Position numbers and translations under genes: made by a program. The notes beneath the pieces are model-generated. The model did not search any database. It was not told the origin of the DNA and worked only from the letters and a program-made list of their open reading frames with translations. Shown piece after piece: positions 51,801 through 63,330 of a stretch of DNA of 64,000 bases (its first letter is position 1; each line of letters starts with the position of its first letter). The DNA lies in assembly GCF_032452875.1 (NCBI RefSeq), contig NC_083868.1, forward strand, positions 120,788,312 to 120,852,311, written 5' to 3'. This DNA comes from Bos javanicus (Eukaryota; Chordata; Mammalia; Artiodactyla; Bovidae).

Positions 51801-54160
51801 ATTTCAAAACAGTCTGTAAGTTTCACAGAAAACAATGTGAATGATAGCCTGTGTATTTTGTCTTTAGGTTTAGGAATGTAGGAAATTGGATATACACAGA
51901 AATAAGACTTAAGTTCTCAGAGAATATTTTCTTATTTTCCTAAACTTATAATCATTTAAACTATTTTTAAAAATTGTTTCATTTAAAAGTAAAATGACTC
52001 TAGGTATTTCCTTTTCCCTCCTTGCCCCTTGTCACCATTCCCCAATCTTTTAGAGAATTTAGAAATTAAAGCGGTAGAATGCACATTTTAGGGCTCAGTC
52101 CTTTGAGATATTCTACAATGATACGGAGAAAGCAGGGCAATAATATGTTTCTAGCGTCTAGCAATATGTTTCCAGCTATCCTATAGTTGTGCTTGAGGTA
52201 GATGAAGTTTGTTCAGGCTTATGGGTGAATTGGGACCTAGAATTCACAACCCATGATGATGAATATAAAAGAGAGGTTCAGGTCTAGTTCTTGTAAAAAT
52301 CAGTTTAGGAAACCAAGAAATTTTCAAATTTGCTTAGTTTTAAATAGATACATTTTAATAAACCACATCTAGTTAGAAAATATCTGTTATATAAAACATA
52401 TTTCACATATATTCTAGGTATCAAAAATTATTTAGTCTCTGTGTTCATTTAGTTATTCTATTATAATAAAGCAAATTGAAGGGAGATGATCATTCAATCT
52501 TATTGCTGGAAGACATCTAGAAATTGTGCATATTTTTGGTCAAAGTTAAAATATCATCAAATATTTATATTGTGAAGTCTGTATGTGTTTTTTTCTGGCA
52601 GTGGTCAAGATGACATATAGTAATTTTATTGACACAAAATATTGATATATAATTGCCAAAACCATTCTTATTCAAATGAATAACACAACTTTAATGGAAA
52701 ATAAAGGAGGAAAGATTTTTATCATTTCTGAAAATAATCAAGCTCTTATAGTAATGTTATTTTCCTTAGAGGAAAAAATAGATCTAAAATTAGTTTATAA
52801 CTACAGTTGAGAAATGAAGGTAACTGATTTATTCTTATGAGTTGAGTAGTTCACAAAATCTTTGCTGAAAATTTATTTGCAAATGAAATTAATGTTCAGT
52901 TCATTAAAGGTAAAATGATTGCATTTGGCTGACACTAAAACTTTAATATCTTTTAGATTATTCTATAGTACACATTAACTTCTGTGTTAACAATATTCTT
53001 ACTGACGACTATAAAATGACATCTGCCAGGATCTGTGATTTTTTTTTTAATCTTACTATGCAGTGAAATTATTAATAAAGTGAAAAAGTAAGGTTTCAGG
53101 TGCTGGAGGGAGCATCCTAGACCTTCCTACCATTTTATCCCTTCAAAGATAATTCTTATCCCCTAATTCATGCAGACAATGCTTATATTGTTTTAATAAT
53201 CCTCAACAATTACTTGCTATTAAATTCCATTCTACCCAGCAAGTGAACACTTACGGATGGCTTGGAGGCATGCGAATTTTACTATTAACAAGGGAACTTG
53301 AGTTGAAATAGCCTAAATTTGCCACCCCTAGACATTGTGTTTGTGCAAGTGAATAGCCAGGCTGTGTTAAAGTTGGGGTTCAGAGACCAGCTATTCCCTG
53401 GTTGATGACAGATCTAGGTTTTGTTGGTACAGAAAAGGAGAGTCCTTCTCACTTCCTTCTTGATACACAATCTCTGACCAAATTGTGCTCCTATCTCCAA
53501 CGCCCATTGCATCTGACATCAGGCCCTAATTACCTGTTCCTGGCCAAGAGAAGGGGGAGGCTGGGGTAATACTGAACTGGGCTTGGATGCCAAGGGGCAT
53601 TTCCAAGGGTCATGCAGATCTTCACCCTGAGAAGTGAGATCTAAGACTTGGATAAGCAGAACTTGTTCCTATGGACAGTTGTGGAAAATCCACCCCCTCC
53701 ATCTTAATCCTCTCTCTTTTTGGTAAAAGTTGTGAATTCAGAGTTAAGCAAGAGGGAGGGGTGAAAACATTAGGGAGGGGTGAAGGGCCCCAGGCGCCAG
53801 CCCGGTAAACAGCCCACACCGGAAAAGTCTGGGAACAGATTCTCAGCTGACATTTCAGGAGTTCCCTTAATTTGTCAATAGGGCTCAGCGCAGCACGTGT
53901 TAATCAGTTACTCTCAGAAGCAGATCTCCACACTGAGCAGAGCGAGGCGGGTACCCCGAGAGTGCGTGCGGAGGGGTGGGGGCTTATTCTCAGATTTATC
54001 AGAGCCGGCTGGTGGAGGAGTGAGGGGTCGGCGGTGAAGTTTTCCTGGCTTCCTACGCAGTTCCTCAGGCTTTTTGGACTCCTGTTTATTTGCAGGACCC
54101 CGTCTCCTGTAGCAGCCCTTGAGACTGACCCCTGTGGTCAGCTCCATCCTCCTTACTCCC
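48881..54160. other. Intergenic sequence, AT-rich toward the end
   Basis: 49.2-50.3 kb is richer in CpG and unique sequence and may hold regulatory DNA. 50.5-53.7 kb is AT-rich without recognised genes. A C10 run sits near 50523-50531, and ACTCCCT/AGGGAGT arms with a TT loop at 51209-51224. Confidence 0.45.
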
Positions 54161-54164
54161 TGTC

Positions 54165-54620
54165 TCCCACTTCTTCTGACACCTCATACTCTCATCCTTT
54201 CCCACTCTCAGTCCTTCACAACTCCTCTAGTCCTCACACTCCTTCCCAGTCCCTCCCAGCCCTTGACTTTTTTTCCTTCTCACCCTATCCCCCCGCCCCA
54301 CACACACTTACTCCTCTCAGCCTCCTCATGTCCTTCACCACCCCACCCACACCTTTTCACACCTATACCCCATTAAACTCCTACACACCCTCTCACAGCC
54401 CCACAGCCTCCTCTTGCTCTCTGACACCTCTGCACCTCCCTAATCCTTTTATACCAGTCACTCCCCTCCCCTTCCTTCACGAGTCCTCATCCTTCACACT
54501 CCTCAAATGCCTCCTGGCATTGCCTCCACTTCTTACACCCACTTGATTCACATCTCCTCCACCACTCATAGGCGCCCCATATTTAGTCTCCTACTCTCAA
54601 TCATGTACAGAGGCCAGCCC
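54165..54620. repeat. G-poor, CT-rich degenerate low-complexity tract
   Basis: The plus strand is almost free of G for about 450 bases and is built from variants of CACTCCTC and CCTTCACA. It gives a 224-codon open frame (from 53872) that is a composition artefact. Confidence 0.75.
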
Positions 54621-54984
54621 CTCAAACCGCCTTTGGCCTGGTGGTATTTGAGCTCTTCTCTGTTTTGGAGAAGCTAGCTTCCAGCCTCTTCCCCTCAAAC
54701 CCTCCTCCCTCCACATTTCCCTCCACACCAGAGGTTAGTATCTCCCTTGCCCATTCGGGAGACAGACTTCTTTTTGGGGAAGGACATGTGGCTGCCTCCC
54801 CTCCACCTTCTTCATCCATAAGGAGCAGCTAGAAGCCAGTCCTCTGATTTGGCTTCTCTGCTGTCAGTTTTCAGCTTCAGAGTTGTCAGTCCAGCTTCCT
54901 GGACTCTACTCCCAGATTTGTCTTCTGAGTTCAGAGACAAATAAGTATAACATATCCATCAGCAGCGTGAGTGATAGGGTCCTT

Positions 54985-55178
54985 TAAACTGATGGTTTTT
55001 CAACTTGATCAAGCTTCAGAATCACCCAGAGTCTCTTAAACAAAACAACCAGTGATTGCTGGCCCCACCCCAGGACTTCTGATTCAGTAGACCTGAGGTA
55101 GAACCAGAGAGTTTGTGTTTCTAATGAGTTCTCAGGTGATTCTGAGGCTGCAGCTCTGGGAGCACCTTTTGAGAAAAT
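54985..55178. mobile_element. MER5-type hAT-Charlie DNA transposon relic
   Basis: Characteristic words in order are CAGAATCACCCAGAG, GATTGCTGGCCCCACCCCAG, TTCTGATTCAGTAGACCTGA, TTTCTAATGAGTTCTCAGGT and CTTTTGAGAA. These match the MER5A/B consensus I recall, diverged. It is an old insertion shared across placental mammals, without coding capacity. Confidence 0.75.
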
Positions 55179-55432
55179 GTAAACAACATCTCAGCAGTAG
55201 AGACAGAGAGAAGTCTGAAGAACATAGATGTTAAAGAGTAGAATGATGCTGGCTAGATGGGAAGAGTGCCCTCCCCAAATTTCCCAAGCCAGAAGATACT
55301 TCGGAAGTATGAATTCACTCTGACAAAGATTTAGTTCCTCCAGAAATGACCAAATCATCTTCATGGTGAGGGCTTCTTCCATGAGAGGATGGGGAAGAAG
55401 AAAGAAGACTTGTGTCCAGGACATGTCTTTTT

Positions 55433-55616
55433 TTAAATTTTTTTTATTTTTAAACTTTACATAATTGTATTAGTTTTGCCAAATATCAAAATGAATCCGC
55501 CACAGGTATACATGTGTTCCCCATCCTGAACCCTCTTCCTTCCTCCCTCCCCATACCATCCCTCTGGGTCGTCCCAGTGCACTAGCCCCAAGCATCCAGT
55601 ATCGTGCATTGAACCT
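55433..55616 (-). mobile_element. Ruminant LINE-1 3' end fragment
   Basis: T-rich start (poly-A tail on the minus strand), then AATGAATCCGCCACAGG and the GTATACATGTGTTCCCC word typical of the bovine L1 3' UTR. It is 5' truncated. Target-site duplications GGACATGTCTTTTT (55419-55432) and GGACATATCTTTTT (55617-55630) flank it with one mismatch. No ORF remains. Confidence 0.85.
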
Positions 55617-55724
55617 GGACATATCTTTTTATAAGCCCTTAGTGTCCATTTTTCAGGAAGCTATGGTGTTTAGAACTGGAGTGAATTGGGCTTTGGTCAC
55701 TGAAAGTGCTAGTCACTCTGGGTA

Positions 55725-55932
55725 AGTGAAGTCTCTCAGTCATGTCCGACTCTTTGTGACCCCATGGACTGTAGGCTACTACCATGCTTCTCAATCCATG
55801 GAATTTTCCAGGCAAGAGTACTGGAGTGGGTTGCTATTTTCTTCTCCAGGGGATCTTCCCAACCCAGGGTTTGAACCTGGGTCTCCCACAATGTAGGCAG
55901 ATGCTTTACCCTCTGAGCCACCAGGGAAGCCC
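55725..55932 (-). mobile_element. Bov-tA SINE
   Basis: The A unit (CATGTCCGACTCTTTGTGAC) and tRNA-derived part (TTTGAACCTGGGTCTCCC, CTGAGCCACCAGGGAAGCCC) are in reverse orientation. A perfect 14-base target-site duplication AGTCACTCTGGGTA lies at 55711-55724 and 55933-55946, so the insertion is intact. Confidence 0.95.
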
Positions 55933-55946
55933 AGTCACTCTGGGTA

Positions 55947-56885
55947 GGTTTACTCTTTGTGAGACTTGGTGTCTGTGTGTGTATGTATGTGTTAGAGGCT
56001 TTGCTGACTACTTTTGTGTTTAGGCTTCATTCTAAATGGACAGGAGAACTCAGGCCCTGCAGAATCACCTTCTTTAGCCTAGGTGGTGGTTGCCATGATT
56101 ACTTCCTGGTCTCTCTCCATCTGCTTGTAAAGAAGCATCATAGACCCTTTGGTCCTTGAAGGCTGGAAGGTGAGCCAGAAACTTTTAGCAAATTTATGTT
56201 CTAGAGAATGGTTTTCTTAATTTATTGGAACTGCAAATGTATGTGTATAAAGGAGGAAAAACATAAAAAAGAGAAGAAAATCCCTCAAATTCAACTTTCT
56301 TTGTGTGGGTATATGTGTCTATGCGATATGCTTAACTGGTTAGAGAACACATACCACAAGCCTTCATGATCCTAGGCAATAGTTCGTTTTAGATTTGAGT
56401 TTACTTGACAATATAAAGCCCAAATCCTGATCACATGGATCAAGAACAGCCTTATGCATTTGCTCCCAGCTGATTTTGCCAATAGTTTTCAATCTTTTTT
56501 TCTCTAGGTTTAGTGACCAAGGAAGATATTTCTAGTCTGCCTTTGGAGACTGTGTCTAAGGAGATCTTGGTTAGAATTTGTACAAACCTTTCTATGTTCA
56601 CAAATCCTTAGCAATATTTCAACACCCCCAAACTTTCCCTCCACATTACAAATAATTATTCTGTTCTAATATGCATTATGAAACATCTAACTGCACTGAC
56701 ATGTCCCTCTTATAATCCTGTTGTTAAAAATGACTGGAATTTTGTTAATGTATAGCTTCTTTCCTGGTTTGAAAAGAAATTAAATTGTCCCAAATGTCTA
56801 CTTGTTGGCACATTTTCTTAGTTATATTCTAGCCCCAAACATTATAGAGATTGCTAAAATGTTCCAAGAGATTAGAAGCACACTA
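55947..56885. other. Intergenic sequence
   Basis: AT-rich unique sequence. Nothing recognised. Confidence 0.5.
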
Positions 56886-56887
56886 GC

Positions 56888-56991
56888 CCTTGCCTGGAGA
56901 ATCCCAGGGACAGGGAAGCCTGGTGGGCTGCCATCTATGGGGTCGCACAGAGTCGGACAGGACTGAAGTGACTTAGCAGCAGCAGCAGCAG
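56888..56991 (+). mobile_element. Bov-A SINE fragment with (AGC)n tail
   Basis: The right half of an A unit (TTGCCTGGAGAATCCCAGGG, GGGTCGCACAGAGTCGGACA) ends in a (AGC)n tail at 56975-56991. The 5' part is missing. Confidence 0.88.
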
Positions 56992-58360
56992 TTCCTTGAG
57001 AAATGCTAGGTTGGACATCACACTACCAAAACAATCATCCTCCAGATTTTCACAGATTTCAAGTTGGTCTTGCTTTCCTTTCTCCACTTTATGATTTTAT
57101 AAGAGTGGAGCTTTACCTAATTTTATGTCAAATGGGAGCTTTTAAATACAGAAAGCCAGAGGTTGGTTGCCAAAGGAATTGGATACTTAAGTGTAAAAAT
57201 TTTTAAGTCCTCTTTTCTTATTAACTTTGAATTGAGATGAATGTAATACACATCTATTTGTGTTTTCTTCTAAGTAAAACATTCATTGGACAAAAATCAA
57301 TCTATAAACACGTCTGCATATAAGACACAGGTGTAACTGGCTCAATTAATATTGCTTATATTCAAGTCGTGAGTGATGAACATATTATTTAAAGAAATGC
57401 TTCAAGTGTCTTAAGGTTGAAGTTCTTACAATGGTCTTGGCTTGGGGAAAATGGCCCAAGTATGTTTTGGCTCAAAGGTGTCTCTCCAGAAATCTATTGT
57501 GGCAAGTGACATATGACGATTATAATAATATTGTTACTGTCACTTTGGTGGGGGGGCCCCACTGAATTTAGTGTGTGTTTACAGATGGTTTGGCATTTCC
57601 CCCAACCCTCTTATCATCCTTTATGGGAAAGGATGGCTGTTGATTGTTTCTTGACTTCTGCGTCTTAACCACTCCCTCCTGGCTGGGTAAACCCCTCTCC
57701 TGCCCCCTAGCGGACGGTTTGACAGTCTACCAGCAGCCAAGACAACCTGCGATTATTTATTGATCATCTGCTGTATGCCAAGTACTGTGGAGAAAGCTGA
57801 AGCGCGTCCAGGTCCGGGCAGAGCCCACTGCCATGCAGGGGCTTTGTAACATGATTTAGGATTGAGCAGATATTCTAGCTTTGGGTCCCTGTGTGGCTCC
57901 TCACCTGGGGGCCTCTTCAGAACCCTGATCTCACCCATGCTGCACTTGGAGCCCTACTGGGTGCATCTCTGGCCACCAGAAGCTCTTAGCTACAGCCAGT
58001 TTGAGATGGAGAGGCTGGCTGCCCCTTGCCCGGCCCGGTTATAATTTGCGTCCTCTTGTATAGAGCTGTCCAGTTTGACCTGTGGTTACAACCAATCCTG
58101 GATCAGCATTGTCAGTCCGCGGTTCCACCACACTGTTTGAAGAGCCCCATTTTGTGCAGTGGCAGACACAACAAAACCCAACTTTCCTCTGTGACTTTGT
58201 TCTTTTGATTTTTAATAGATCAAAGACGTGGAGGGAGGAAGGAAAAGCTGGGGAGGGGGAAAGAGAGGGTGTAGGGATTGTTGTCGTGTCAAGATGCAGC
58301 GCCCATTTGAGGCCACTAGCCCCATTAGAAGGGAAAAGTGCACGGAAAAGGGCGAGAAAC
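56992..58360. other. Intergenic sequence
   Basis: Mostly AT-rich unique DNA. GC rises after 57.7 kb toward the CpG-rich patch at about 58.37 kb. Confidence 0.45.
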
Positions 58361-58369
58361 CTGCACTTG

Positions 58370-58480
58370 GCGCGGCATTGTTCCGGGGATTCGAGCTGCG
58401 GTGGCGGCCGCCGCCGCCATACAGTACAGTCTCCATGGCAACGCAACCTGCTGCTGCCGCCGCTAAAGTTGAAGGCGCTT
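58370..58480. promoter_or_regulatory. Orphan CpG-rich element with RFX X-box-like site
   Basis: GGTGGCGGCCGCCGCCGCC is followed by GTCTCCATGGCAAC (58429-58442), a 12/14 match to the palindromic X-box GTTGCCATGGCAAC, and by CTGCTGCTGCCGCCGC. It looks like a small promoter or a neural/ciliary enhancer. No exon is recognised next to it. Confidence 0.4.
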
Positions 58481-58546
58481 GAAAGGGCTTGAAGAGACCA
58501 GAATCACAACCCTATTTCGGTTCCCCGGGAACAACGGGGTGAAAAT

Positions 58547-58628
58547 GAAGAGAAAGAAAGGAGGAGGAAAGGAAGAAGGAAAGAAAGAGAGGAGGGGAAG
58601 AGAGAGGGAAAAAGAGGGGGAGAGAGGA
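58547..58628. repeat. 82-base uninterrupted polypurine tract
   Basis: Only A and G on the plus strand from 58547 to 58628, continuing as a purine-rich stretch to about 58690. Such DNA can form triplex (H-DNA). Confidence 0.93.
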
Positions 58629-58690
58629 TATGAATGAATGAGGGAGGGGAAGAGAAGAGAATATGAGAGAGGGGAAGGGGGGAGGCCAAG

Positions 58691-59496
58691 AGAAACCCCA
58701 CCCCAGGCCAATGAATGCTGGCATTGTCTCTTCTTTTTTGGATCTGATTTACCATATCATAACCCCCAGGAAGAAGAAAACATCAATATCCCGAAGGAAT
58801 GGAGATGTTTCTATGGAAAACCTAGGAATTTTAGTCCATAACAGATCTGGTGTAAAAAAAATCAAAGAGATCAAAGGCAGAGCTCCCAGGAGTATAGATG
58901 CGTCTGTGAATTAAAGATGGACGATGCAGACTACAAAGTACTTTTTTCTTCTTTATTCAGTCCTCTGTTTCCATTTCAAGGGAGGCGCTGGCCTCATCAT
59001 ATCTGAACTAGACCATCACTGTGAACAATGTCATGAAGGGGAATAAAAGGGGGACTGGGGCACCAGGAACTTGGCTTCCCCTGCCCAGGCTGGTTTCCAA
59101 CCCTCTTCTCCAGTGGGTCTCAGGGAGGTGTCAGCCCTGCACTCAAGGAGCTCCTGGCAGAAACCTACCCTCACCCTCAGTCCTACAGGGGGACTTAGGA
59201 AAAATGAGATCTGCTGAAATTAAGAGAAGTTGTGTTAGGCTGGCTTCTCACATCACCCAATTAAACTCAGGACAGGCTGTCGTGGTGTGCAGTTCTGGGG
59301 GTGCAGAGGACACAGCAGTGTCTTTAGGCCAAGATGTGGACCCGGGGTGGGGCATAGGACATCCTGGGTCTGGGAGTTTTCTGGCACCCCAACAGTTGTC
59401 TTTGCAGATGTGGGTTACTGGCAGCTCTTCCAAGAGAGGGGCTGGCCAAAGGGGAAGACTTTGAGGGGGCAGTTCAGTGAGGTACCCCCACCTTGT
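58691..59496. other. Intergenic sequence
   Basis: Unique sequence without recognised genes or repeats. Confidence 0.45.
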
Positions 59497-59718
59497 GTGT
59501 GTGCGAAGTCACTTCAGTCCTGTTTGGCTTTGTGCCATCATATGGACCATAGCCCACCAGGCTCTTCTGTTGATGGGATTCTCCAGGCAAGAATACTGAA
59601 GTGGGCTGCAATGCTCTCTCCAGGGGCTCTTCCCAACCCAGGGATCGAACCTGGGTTTCTCAAGTCTCCTGCATTGGCAGGCGGGCTCTTTGCCACTAGT
59701 GCCACCCTGGGAAGCACC
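59497..59718 (-). mobile_element. Bov-tA SINE (diverged)
   Basis: The A unit (GTCACTTCAGTCCTGTTTGG) and tRNA-derived end (GGGATCGAACCTGGG, GTGCCACCCTGGGAAGC) are in reverse orientation. It is more diverged than the other copies, and no clear duplication is seen. Confidence 0.88.
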
Positions 59719-59954
59719 ACCTCCCACCTCACATCCCGTCATTGCACATCTAAGAAACAAATTCTAAATGTTTTTGAGATACTGTTGGCAGGATAGACTA
59801 GCGGACTTTGCTTTTTAAGTCTAAGGCAAGTTGCAAAGTCAGGGATGGGGATTCCAGGGTGATTCGGTAGATGAGCATGGAAGGAATGGACCAGCCGCAG
59901 CCCTAGATGGATGTCTCGTCCGCATGCACAGAGAGAATCCTCTGGCCTAGCCTG

Positions 59955-60018
59955 CAGAGAGAGTGAGAGTGAGAGAGAGAGAGTGTGTGTATGTGAGTGT
60001 GTGTGTGGGCGCGCGCGC
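59955..60018. repeat. Compound (GA)n(GT)n(GC)n microsatellite
   Basis: GA units pass into GT units and end in GCGCGCGCGC. The last part is alternating purine-pyrimidine. Confidence 0.88.
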
Positions 60019-60844
60019 TGCACTCTGAGAAGGGCTGCTCCAGGCTTGTGGGCTTGCTGTCAGGTTCCTTCCGGACCTTGTGGCTGAGAAATTAAAACAG
60101 TAAATTTTCAAAAGCTGGAGACTCTCCGCCTCCTCCGGAAGGAGGCGAAGATAATCAGCCGGACGGCTTGGACGCGTGTGTGGGGAGCCAACCCTCCGGA
60201 GGCGGTGGGCCTTTGCCCTACGAGTCTCCCCTTCGATTTCTCCAAAGCCAACGCCGGTAGACGAATACTGGAGAAGTCAATGAAGCTGTTTGCAAACACG
60301 CGCGGGCCGGCGCGGACACGCCAGGGTCGGAGTGGCCGGAGGGGAGAAAGCCGGTTCCCAGGGCGGGATCAGCATCTGTACCCGCCGCTGGCGGCCCGGG
60401 GTCAAGCCCGACACTAAGTAAACAGAGCGGCGGCCAAGGGGCCCCTTTGTATCGGCCACCGTTGTCCAGCCGCGCATTGTCTGGCCGGGGCCGGAGACTC
60501 CTTTGCTGCTCCGGCGCCAACTCTGTGCACAAAAACACACCGGACCAGGCTGCACATACCACCTCCCACCTCCCCCGATGTCGCCAGGGCTTGTCTTAGG
60601 TCTCTTCTTAAGCAGCGCAGCCTCTCTGGACTTTTTTTCTTCTCCTTAAGTAATAGAGCACGGGTGCAAAAAATCCAGAACTTGGGGAGAGAATGGGACG
60701 GGGGAAGGGGAGAGAGTCGGGGAAAGACCCCCTCCCTTCCCGAAAATAGGAGTGAGAAGGACTTTATTACAGAACAAAAGAATAGGAGGTTGAAAATCAC
60801 AATAAACACTAAAGCTAAAATGGTCTTGTTAAATAGGGGATCTT
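60019..60844. promoter_or_regulatory. CpG-rich patch of unknown role
   Basis: 60170-60520 is CpG-dense (CGCGGGCCGGCGCGGACACG) with no exon I can support. It may be an orphan CpG island. The remainder is ordinary intergenic DNA. Confidence 0.35.
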
Positions 60845-61045
60845 TGGTTTTCCTGGTGGCTTAGACGGTAAAGGACTTTCCTGCAGTGCAGGAGGCCGGG
60901 ATTGGATCCCTGAGTCAAGAATATCCCCTGGAGAAGGGAACGGCAACCCACTATTCTTGATTGGGAAATCCCATGGACAGAGGAGCCTGGCGGGCTACAG
61001 TTGATGGGGTCGCAAAGAGTCGGACTCAGTCGTGTCTGAACGACT
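60845..61045 (+). mobile_element. Bov-tA SINE
   Basis: The tRNA-derived head TTTTCCTGGTGGCTTAGACG and GGATTGGATCCCTGAG are followed by an A unit through GGGGTCGCAAAGAGTCGGAC. No clear target-site duplication. Confidence 0.9.
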
Positions 61046-63085
61046 TTCTCTTGTTCATCCCGAGTTGTCTGCCTTGGAGAAGCTGGTATAGGGGCTGGAG
61101 GAAAGATGCAGGAGGCAGGAGAAGGAACCAGAGAAGCGCCTTTCCTGTGCTGTGGGATAGATGTGTTGATCTTGGACTCACTGAGGGGGCTGACAGAAAT
61201 GCCCTGAGGGTTCAACCCCCTTGGGTGGCACTTTGTAGGCCTAAATTTCTCCAGAGGATGAAAATGAAAAATTTTACACTTTCTCCCCACAACACCTGCT
61301 CTTTCCCCCCTCAACAAGGGTTGGCAGGGCACTGGAAGAGCTCAGGAGGGGTAATAGGGCTTTAGACTGGTTTTGTCTGGTTCAGGTTCTCCCAGAACTA
61401 CAGGGCAACTTCAGCCTGAGCTGCTGAGCCAAAGTTTACTAAGTAAACTTTACAAAGCTTACTAAGTAGTGTTAAATGACTTTTCCCTCCCCCCAGCCCA
61501 GAGCCTGGAGCAAGAGGGGTGCAGGCTGAGGGGAAATTCACAGCACCTGATGAAGTCAAGAGGTGGCTCCTGAGATGAGGCTTCTTACAGCTTCCAGACC
61601 CACCTCCACCGAGACAAGCTCTTCAGACTCTGTGCTTCCCCGTTCAGAGGTACCTGTGGGAAGCACTTCTTGAAATTAAGTTCTGATGGGTCAAGTCCAA
61701 GGCCTGTCAAATGTTTGGAACCTGCTTTTTGGGCCCTCACTGAATCCAAAGTCAACCAAGTGGTTCAGATTTTCAGAGAGACCAGCTTGAGTTACCTCAA
61801 ATGAGAGTGGTGCCCAAAGTCCAGAGCTGTGGCTAATGACACTTGCCAAAGGGTCAGTCACTTGCCTTCTTGCTCTGGGGGAAAAAAAGAAAGAATTGGC
61901 TGCTCTTTTCTTGGTGCTTGGTGCTAACTCCCTCATGATCCCTTTTCTCTATCTTGAGAAAAAAATATTAAATTCCATTTTGAATAATGACCATCTCCCA
62001 GACATTAAAGAATAAGACTTCATCTGGCTTAGGTGGCTTCTCTCTTATTTCTTTTATTCAACCAACTCCTAAATTTAGGAAGCTGGAAGCAAAAATCATA
62101 CCAAAAAATTTAAGCACTGTCAGGATGTTGCTGCTGAAATAAACTTTAGTGCCTGATGGACTGAAACCTTTGACTTTAGTTTCAAGGACTCAAGCTCCTT
62201 CTGTATCTCTATCAATGCTCAAGAATTTGGATTGTTTTTAGCCTTTTTTTTTTTGTCTTTTTAACAATCAAGAGACTGGCAGAGCTGAGGGCCAAAGTTC
62301 TGAGAAGCGTAAGCTGCAAAGTTTCTGACAGACAAGTGTGTGTGTATGTGTGGGTGGTTGGGGTGGGGGAACCTTGAGGTCCCAGCCCATCGAAGCTGAA
62401 TTGTCAAAGTTTAATTAACACGAAGAATGGATGAGTTTTAAGCATTCTGACATCGGCTCTAATTGCTTTTGTGTGTGCTTTTATGTGTGTGAAAGATTTG
62501 CTGGTGTTGGGCTGGGGTGGGAGCTCAATCCAACCACCGGGTTCCAGGAAGTTTGTCTTCCTGTTTCCCTAACCAGGAAAACTGTGGGAATTAAATGGAA
62601 ACTTTTGAATGAACGCGGGTGTCCTGGCCAGATGCAGCAAGAGCGTTTTTTCTCCTCAGTCAGTGCAGTGCCCGGTGGACAGATGACAAGGGGACTGCGA
62701 GCCTCCCAGTACGGTCAGGTGTGTAGAAGTTTTCCAGCAACCCTTTTTCCTGAACACTTATTTGCAACTTGCAGGATTGTGTGTGTGTGTGTTTGTATTT
62801 GTTTGGTGAGCCATTTGCCGAGGACAAATCCGATGGCAAATCGTTCCTCAGGCGGTGGTCCAAATTCTTCAAATAGCTGGCGCTCGGGGGCGCGCGTGGC
62901 AGAAGAGACTGGAAGCCCCGCCAGGCGACTCCAGCCTCAACTTTCCAAACACTGCGCTTGTTCTTGCGTTGGATGCGAGCCTGCCCTGCTCGCAGGACTC
63001 CCCTATGAATTGGAAAGGATGTGGGAAAATATTGGGTAACTCTGCCACATCCCCAACAAATAATCAGGGTAATTAAAATGACACA
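61046..63085. other. Intergenic sequence
   Basis: It holds TG-rich runs near 62336-62354 and 62778-62792, and the palindrome at 61431-61451. No gene is recognised. Confidence 0.45.
61431..61451. repeat. Perfect short palindrome
   Basis: Arms AAAGTTTACT (61431-61440) and AGTAAACTTT (61442-61451) flank a single A. Confidence 0.9.
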
Positions 63086-63089
63086 GACG

Positions 63090-63330
63090 CTGGTGTTGGA
63101 CTTCGCGGTTTCTATGATCATTAAGACCAGAGACTTAAAAAAAAAAAACTTAATTAAGGCTAATGACGGCGCTCTTCTTCTCCTGAATAGTTAGCAGGTT
63201 AAGCCAATTAGACACATTCATCAAATTCTTTCCACCAAGTTTTGATAGACATTAGGATATATTCTCAATTATGCGCAGAAACTCGCACACTTCTAATCGC
63301 TTAGCGGCAGCGCAGCGGGGAGGCGTCCCG
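63090..63330. promoter_or_regulatory. Possible conserved regulatory block D
   Basis: It contains TTAATTAAGGCTAATGACGG, CCAATTAGACAC, TTTTGATAGACATTAGG and CAATTATGCGCAG. Dense TAAT sites with retained CpGs suggest a homeodomain-responsive enhancer. The call is inferred from sequence texture. Confidence 0.35.

Noticed and set aside
53872..54546. 224-codon open frame
   Set aside because: It runs through a G-poor CT-rich low-complexity tract. No domain, no splice logic, no start context.
33058..61045. tRNA genes suggested by tRNA-like SINE heads
   Set aside because: The tRNA-derived heads belong to Bov-tA elements, lack a full cloverleaf and carry the A-unit body.
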